Assembly: GCF_900230225.1 (NCBI RefSeq)
Contig: NZ_OCNH01000005.1
Coordinates: forward strand, 124,001-188,000
Direction of reading: 5' to 3'
Source of the DNA: Spirosoma fluviale
GTDB lineage: Bacteria > Bacteroidota > Bacteroidia > Cytophagales > Spirosomataceae
Length of the DNA: 64,000 nucleotides
The translations under genes were made by a program, and so were the position numbers. The notes under the pieces are model-generated. The model ran no database searches. It saw only the letters and a list, made by a program, of their open reading frames with translations, and had not been told where the DNA came from. Shown here piece by piece: positions 61,869 through 64,000 of the stretch; positions within the stretch are counted from its first letter, which is position 1, and each line of letters begins with the position of its first letter.

Positions 61869-62999
61869 ATGTTTGCTTCTGACTTGAAACAACGGATTGT
61901 ACTCATATTATTTACTGGTCTTTTGGCGTTTACAACACACGCACAAACGGCCCCGGCTTCGCTTACGACGGCGACTAAACCGGTTTTAGCGCCTTCGGGC
62001 GCGGCACCGTCGTTGTTGGATGGGTTTTCTTCCGTTCCTTCGTCGCTGACAACCCTGGGCTTACCAACACCAGCTTCGGTAAAGTCGTCGGTGAAAGCAA
62101 AAAAAGATGCTTTGGGTTCGCTGACATCACCCACATCAGGGACTTCTTCCGTACCATCATCGCTTACGACGCTGGGTTTACCAACTATGTCCTCTCTTAA
62201 AGATCAGAAAGATACCTATCTGAATGGGATCATGCCTGATCTGGGATTGAAGGTGAAGCAGCTTAAAAAACTGAAAGCCGACCGAAAGAGTAAGAGCAAA
62301 CTGTCGAAGACGGAATACGAAGGACTATCGATGGTGAAAGCATACACCAAATTTGGGAGTGGTGATCGGACTGTGATCGAGGAGTTCTTTGTCCTGCGCG
62401 ACAACGATGCCGTAAAACCACTGGCTTATGTTCGCGAGATCTACCGGTATTATCAGAAGTCTGCACGTGTAACCAGTTCTATTGTGCGGGATGAAGGAGC
62501 CGGATTGCTACTTCACGGGCCTTACAAACGCTATCAGAACAGCGATCTGGTTGAAGAAGGATATTATTATGCCGGTATGAAAGATGGCCGTTGGGAAAAA
62601 TACGACAGTAAATTTATGCTGGTCGATAAAACCCGCTGGCATCGGGGCGTTCCGGCCGAGTCACGTCTGGTTTATTACGACTCTACACATCGGAAAGTAA
62701 AAGAAATCATTCCGATGGAGTACGGGAAAGTAAAGGGAACATACATGGCCTTTTACGAAAACGGACTACTGGCCGAGGAAGGGAAATACGATAATGGAAT
62801 AAAAATTGGCCGATGGACGGAATACTACCCGCTCAATCCGAATGGCCGTCGAATGCGCCGAAAACTGTCACAATACGCCAAAGATCAGTGGGACACGGAG
62901 TTCGAGCCGTATACAGTAACCGAGTGGGATGAAAAAGGCAAGGTAACCTTCGAGCGTGCCAAAGAAAAAGTAATCCAGGAAGAAGAAACGGAGAATTAG
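61869..62999 (+). CDS. MORN/YwqK-type repeat protein, exported
   Basis: 376 residues from ATG at 61869, which begins a signal peptide (VLILFTGLLAFTTHAQ); the open frame starts 20 codons earlier but the extension lacks it. A Ser/Thr/Leu-rich region of about 80 residues holds a duplicated SSVPSSLTTLGLPT block. The C-terminal half carries MORN/YwqK-like repeats (GPYKRYQNSDLVEEGYYYAGMKDGRWEKY, FYENGLLAEEGKYDNGIKIGRWTEY). Databases call such repeats YwqK antitoxin, but an antitoxin role here has no support. Confidence 0.85.
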   Translation: MFASDLKQRIVLILFTGLLAFTTHAQTAPASLTTATKPVLAPSGAAPSLLDGFSSVPSSLTTLGLPTPASVKSSVKAKKDALGSLTSPTSGTSSVPSSLTTLGLPTMSSLKDQKDTYLNGIMPDLGLKVKQLKKLKADRKSKSKLSKTEYEGLSMVKAYTKFGSGDRTVIEEFFVLRDNDAVKPLAYVREIYRYYQKSARVTSSIVRDEGAGLLLHGPYKRYQNSDLVEEGYYYAGMKDGRWEKYDSKFMLVDKTRWHRGVPAESRLVYYDSTHRKVKEIIPMEYGKVKGTYMAFYENGLLAEEGKYDNGIKIGRWTEYYPLNPNGRRMRRKLSQYAKDQWDTEFEPYTVTEWDEKGKVTFERAKEKVIQEEETEN

Positions 63000-63016
63000 T
63001 GATTGCTTAAGTCGTT

Positions 63017-63826
63017 TCACTTAAATACCCGTTTGGGATCAGGATGTTTAGCCAGTAACTCGTTCAGGTAGCTTAAGTCGAGTACGGACAAATCCAGATT
63101 ACGGGCCTGATGGAAATAATCCCACGCTTTGGGATAATCAGCTTTCAAAAAATAGACAACCGACAGCTTTTGGATGGCCCCGGCGTTGTCGGGACTTAAG
63201 CTCACTGCATGGGTTAAAAATTCCTCCGCTTCGGTTAGCAAATCGGGGGTCGGTTTTTCCTGATAGTGTTTAATTTCGACGGTTGCTAAATCGGTTATCA
63301 GAGCCACGTTACTATCGGCAACAGCCAACCCTTTTTTGAGCATTCGAATGGCATTCGGCAGTTGGTTTTTCTGGTAGCACACAACGCCAAGTCCCCAATA
63401 CGCATCGGCGTTATGATCATTCAGTAACCACGACAAGTTGAATCGGTGAGCAGCGGTATCCAACTGACCGCTGGATACGTAATCCCAACCACGAGCGGCA
63501 AAAAAGTCACTGGCTTCCGGACGACTGGCAAAGTTGCGATCACAGTCGTTCAAAAAGTGGATCTCTGCATCAATCTGTTCGGCAGTTTTTGGGCGTTCTC
63601 CAAAAAGAGGAAGGATAGTAGCCGAAACACCAGCCGTTTCTGTTGCGTCTGTCGAAACAGATTCTGTAGGCTGATGAGCAATCGTCTCAAGGGATTTTTC
63701 TGCGGGCTGATTTCGTCGAATCGAATCGCCCGAACGCGCCGATATAATAAGTTGCTTCGGTTGAGCTGCCGATAAAAACGGCAACGCAACTAAAGTCCAC
63801 TGTATCAGATTCATCCGAACGTTCAT
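63017..63826 (-). CDS. Tetratricopeptide repeat protein with signal peptide
   Basis: 269 residues. Signal peptide 1-21 (MNLIQWTLVALPFLSAAQ), a polar linker, then TPR units from about 105 (WDYVSSGQLDTAAHRFNLSW, ADAYWGLGVVCYQKNQLPNAIRMLKKGL, ADYPKAWDYFHQARNL). Probably a periplasmic scaffold. Convergent with the YwqK-type gene, 17 bases apart. Confidence 0.85.
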   Translation of the reverse strand: MNVRMNLIQWTLVALPFLSAAQPKQLIISARSGDSIRRNQPAEKSLETIAHQPTESVSTDATETAGVSATILPLFGERPKTAEQIDAEIHFLNDCDRNFASRPEASDFFAARGWDYVSSGQLDTAAHRFNLSWLLNDHNADAYWGLGVVCYQKNQLPNAIRMLKKGLAVADSNVALITDLATVEIKHYQEKPTPDLLTEAEEFLTHAVSLSPDNAGAIQKLSVVYFLKADYPKAWDYFHQARNLDLSVLDLSYLNELLAKHPDPKRVFK

Positions 63827-63899
63827 AGAAAGTACTGTACCAGGGGGTTTTGTCTCGATAGAACGAAATGGGAATCCAAATTAGTACATTTTTAATGCA

Positions 63900-64000
63900 T
63901 TACCGACGTCCCCCCCGAGAACCTGAACGCTTGCCTGATCCAGTTTTTGTACTTACCGGACCACCAGATTTGCGACCAAAGCCCCCAGGGCGGCCTCCTA
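63900..64000 (-). CDS. C-terminal end of a gene truncated by the window, Gly/Arg/Ser-rich tail
   Basis: On the minus strand an open frame enters at 64000 and stops at TAA (63900-63902). The 32 visible residues are rich in Gly, Arg, Ser and Lys (GGRPGGFGRKSGGPV, then SGKRSGSRGGRR). Such RGG-type tails are common on RNA-binding proteins, DEAD-box helicases and pseudouridine synthases in Bacteroidota. The identity cannot be told from this end. Confidence 0.6.
   Translation of the reverse strand, partial: GGRPGGFGRKSGGPVSTKTGSGKRSGSRGGRR

Noticed and set aside
61869-62999. YwqK protein as the antitoxin of a toxin-antitoxin pair
   Set aside because: It has a signal peptide and no adjacent toxin gene; the label comes only from MORN-like repeats.

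Overview
The window looks like chromosomal DNA of a Bacteroidota bacterium, most likely a Cytophagales member close to Spirosoma; the genus is an inference, no database was searched. Supporting signs are SusC/SusD and STN-type TonB-dependent receptors, an ECF sigma/FecR pair, a complete alternative complex III (ACIII) operon, OmpH/Skp, a four-gene-type gliding-group lipid/surface repertoire, a ~595-residue ribosomal protein S1, and many promoters matching the Bacteroidota consensus TTTG-N19-21-TAnnTTTG. There is no prophage, IS element, CRISPR array or integrase that I can recognise.

Layout. 1-6.7 kb: a membrane-anchored TPR protein, a DUF4926 protein, a TPP riboswitch driving a TonB-dependent receptor (thiamine or precursor uptake), a PLP trans-sulfuration enzyme, a VTT membrane protein and an alpha/beta hydrolase. 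6.7-14.8 kb: a MaoC hydratase and acyl-CoA dehydrogenase, an AraC regulator with duplicated promoter elements, a TonB C-terminal protein, a GGGP synthase-like enzyme, two small membrane proteins, a DksA-like regulator lacking most zinc ligands, glutamate-family dehydrogenase and phosphatidylserine decarboxylase. 14.9-29.8 kb: a GMC oxidoreductase facing a minus-strand nutrient locus (ECF sigma, FecR, SusC, SusD, a 14-motif FG-GAP/ASPIC lipoprotein, glycerophosphodiesterase, GH3 family protein). 29.8-37 kb: penicillin-acylase family enzyme, OmpH, SmpB, HNH nuclease, rpsA and tRNA-Cys.

37.2-54.5 kb is one long plus-strand respiratory operon: actABCDEF (quinol:cytochrome c oxidoreductase), cytochrome c oxidase subunits II, I, two III-type and IV, heme A synthase and heme O synthase, SCO copper chaperone, DUF420, a small CxxC membrane protein and DUF983. 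A textbook promoter lies at 37178-37209. 54.6-57.1 kb is a translationally coupled sigma factor / single-pass membrane protein / beta-barrel cassette. 57.1-64 kb holds surface-polysaccharide and envelope genes (Rossmann epimerase-like, glycosyltransferase, LpxH-like phosphatase, NeuD-type acetyltransferase, GDP-fucose synthase), a MORN/YwqK protein, a TPR protein and the Gly/Arg-rich end of a truncated gene.

The most unusual features are repeats. The FG-GAP lipoprotein gene carries two separate in-frame repeat insertions (a 121-bp near-perfect palindrome and a G-rich/heptamer element) that add about 45 residues each. Three other long nested palindromes lie between genes, and one of them (3812-3912, a perfect 32-bp inverted repeat) has a diverged relative at the left edge of the window.
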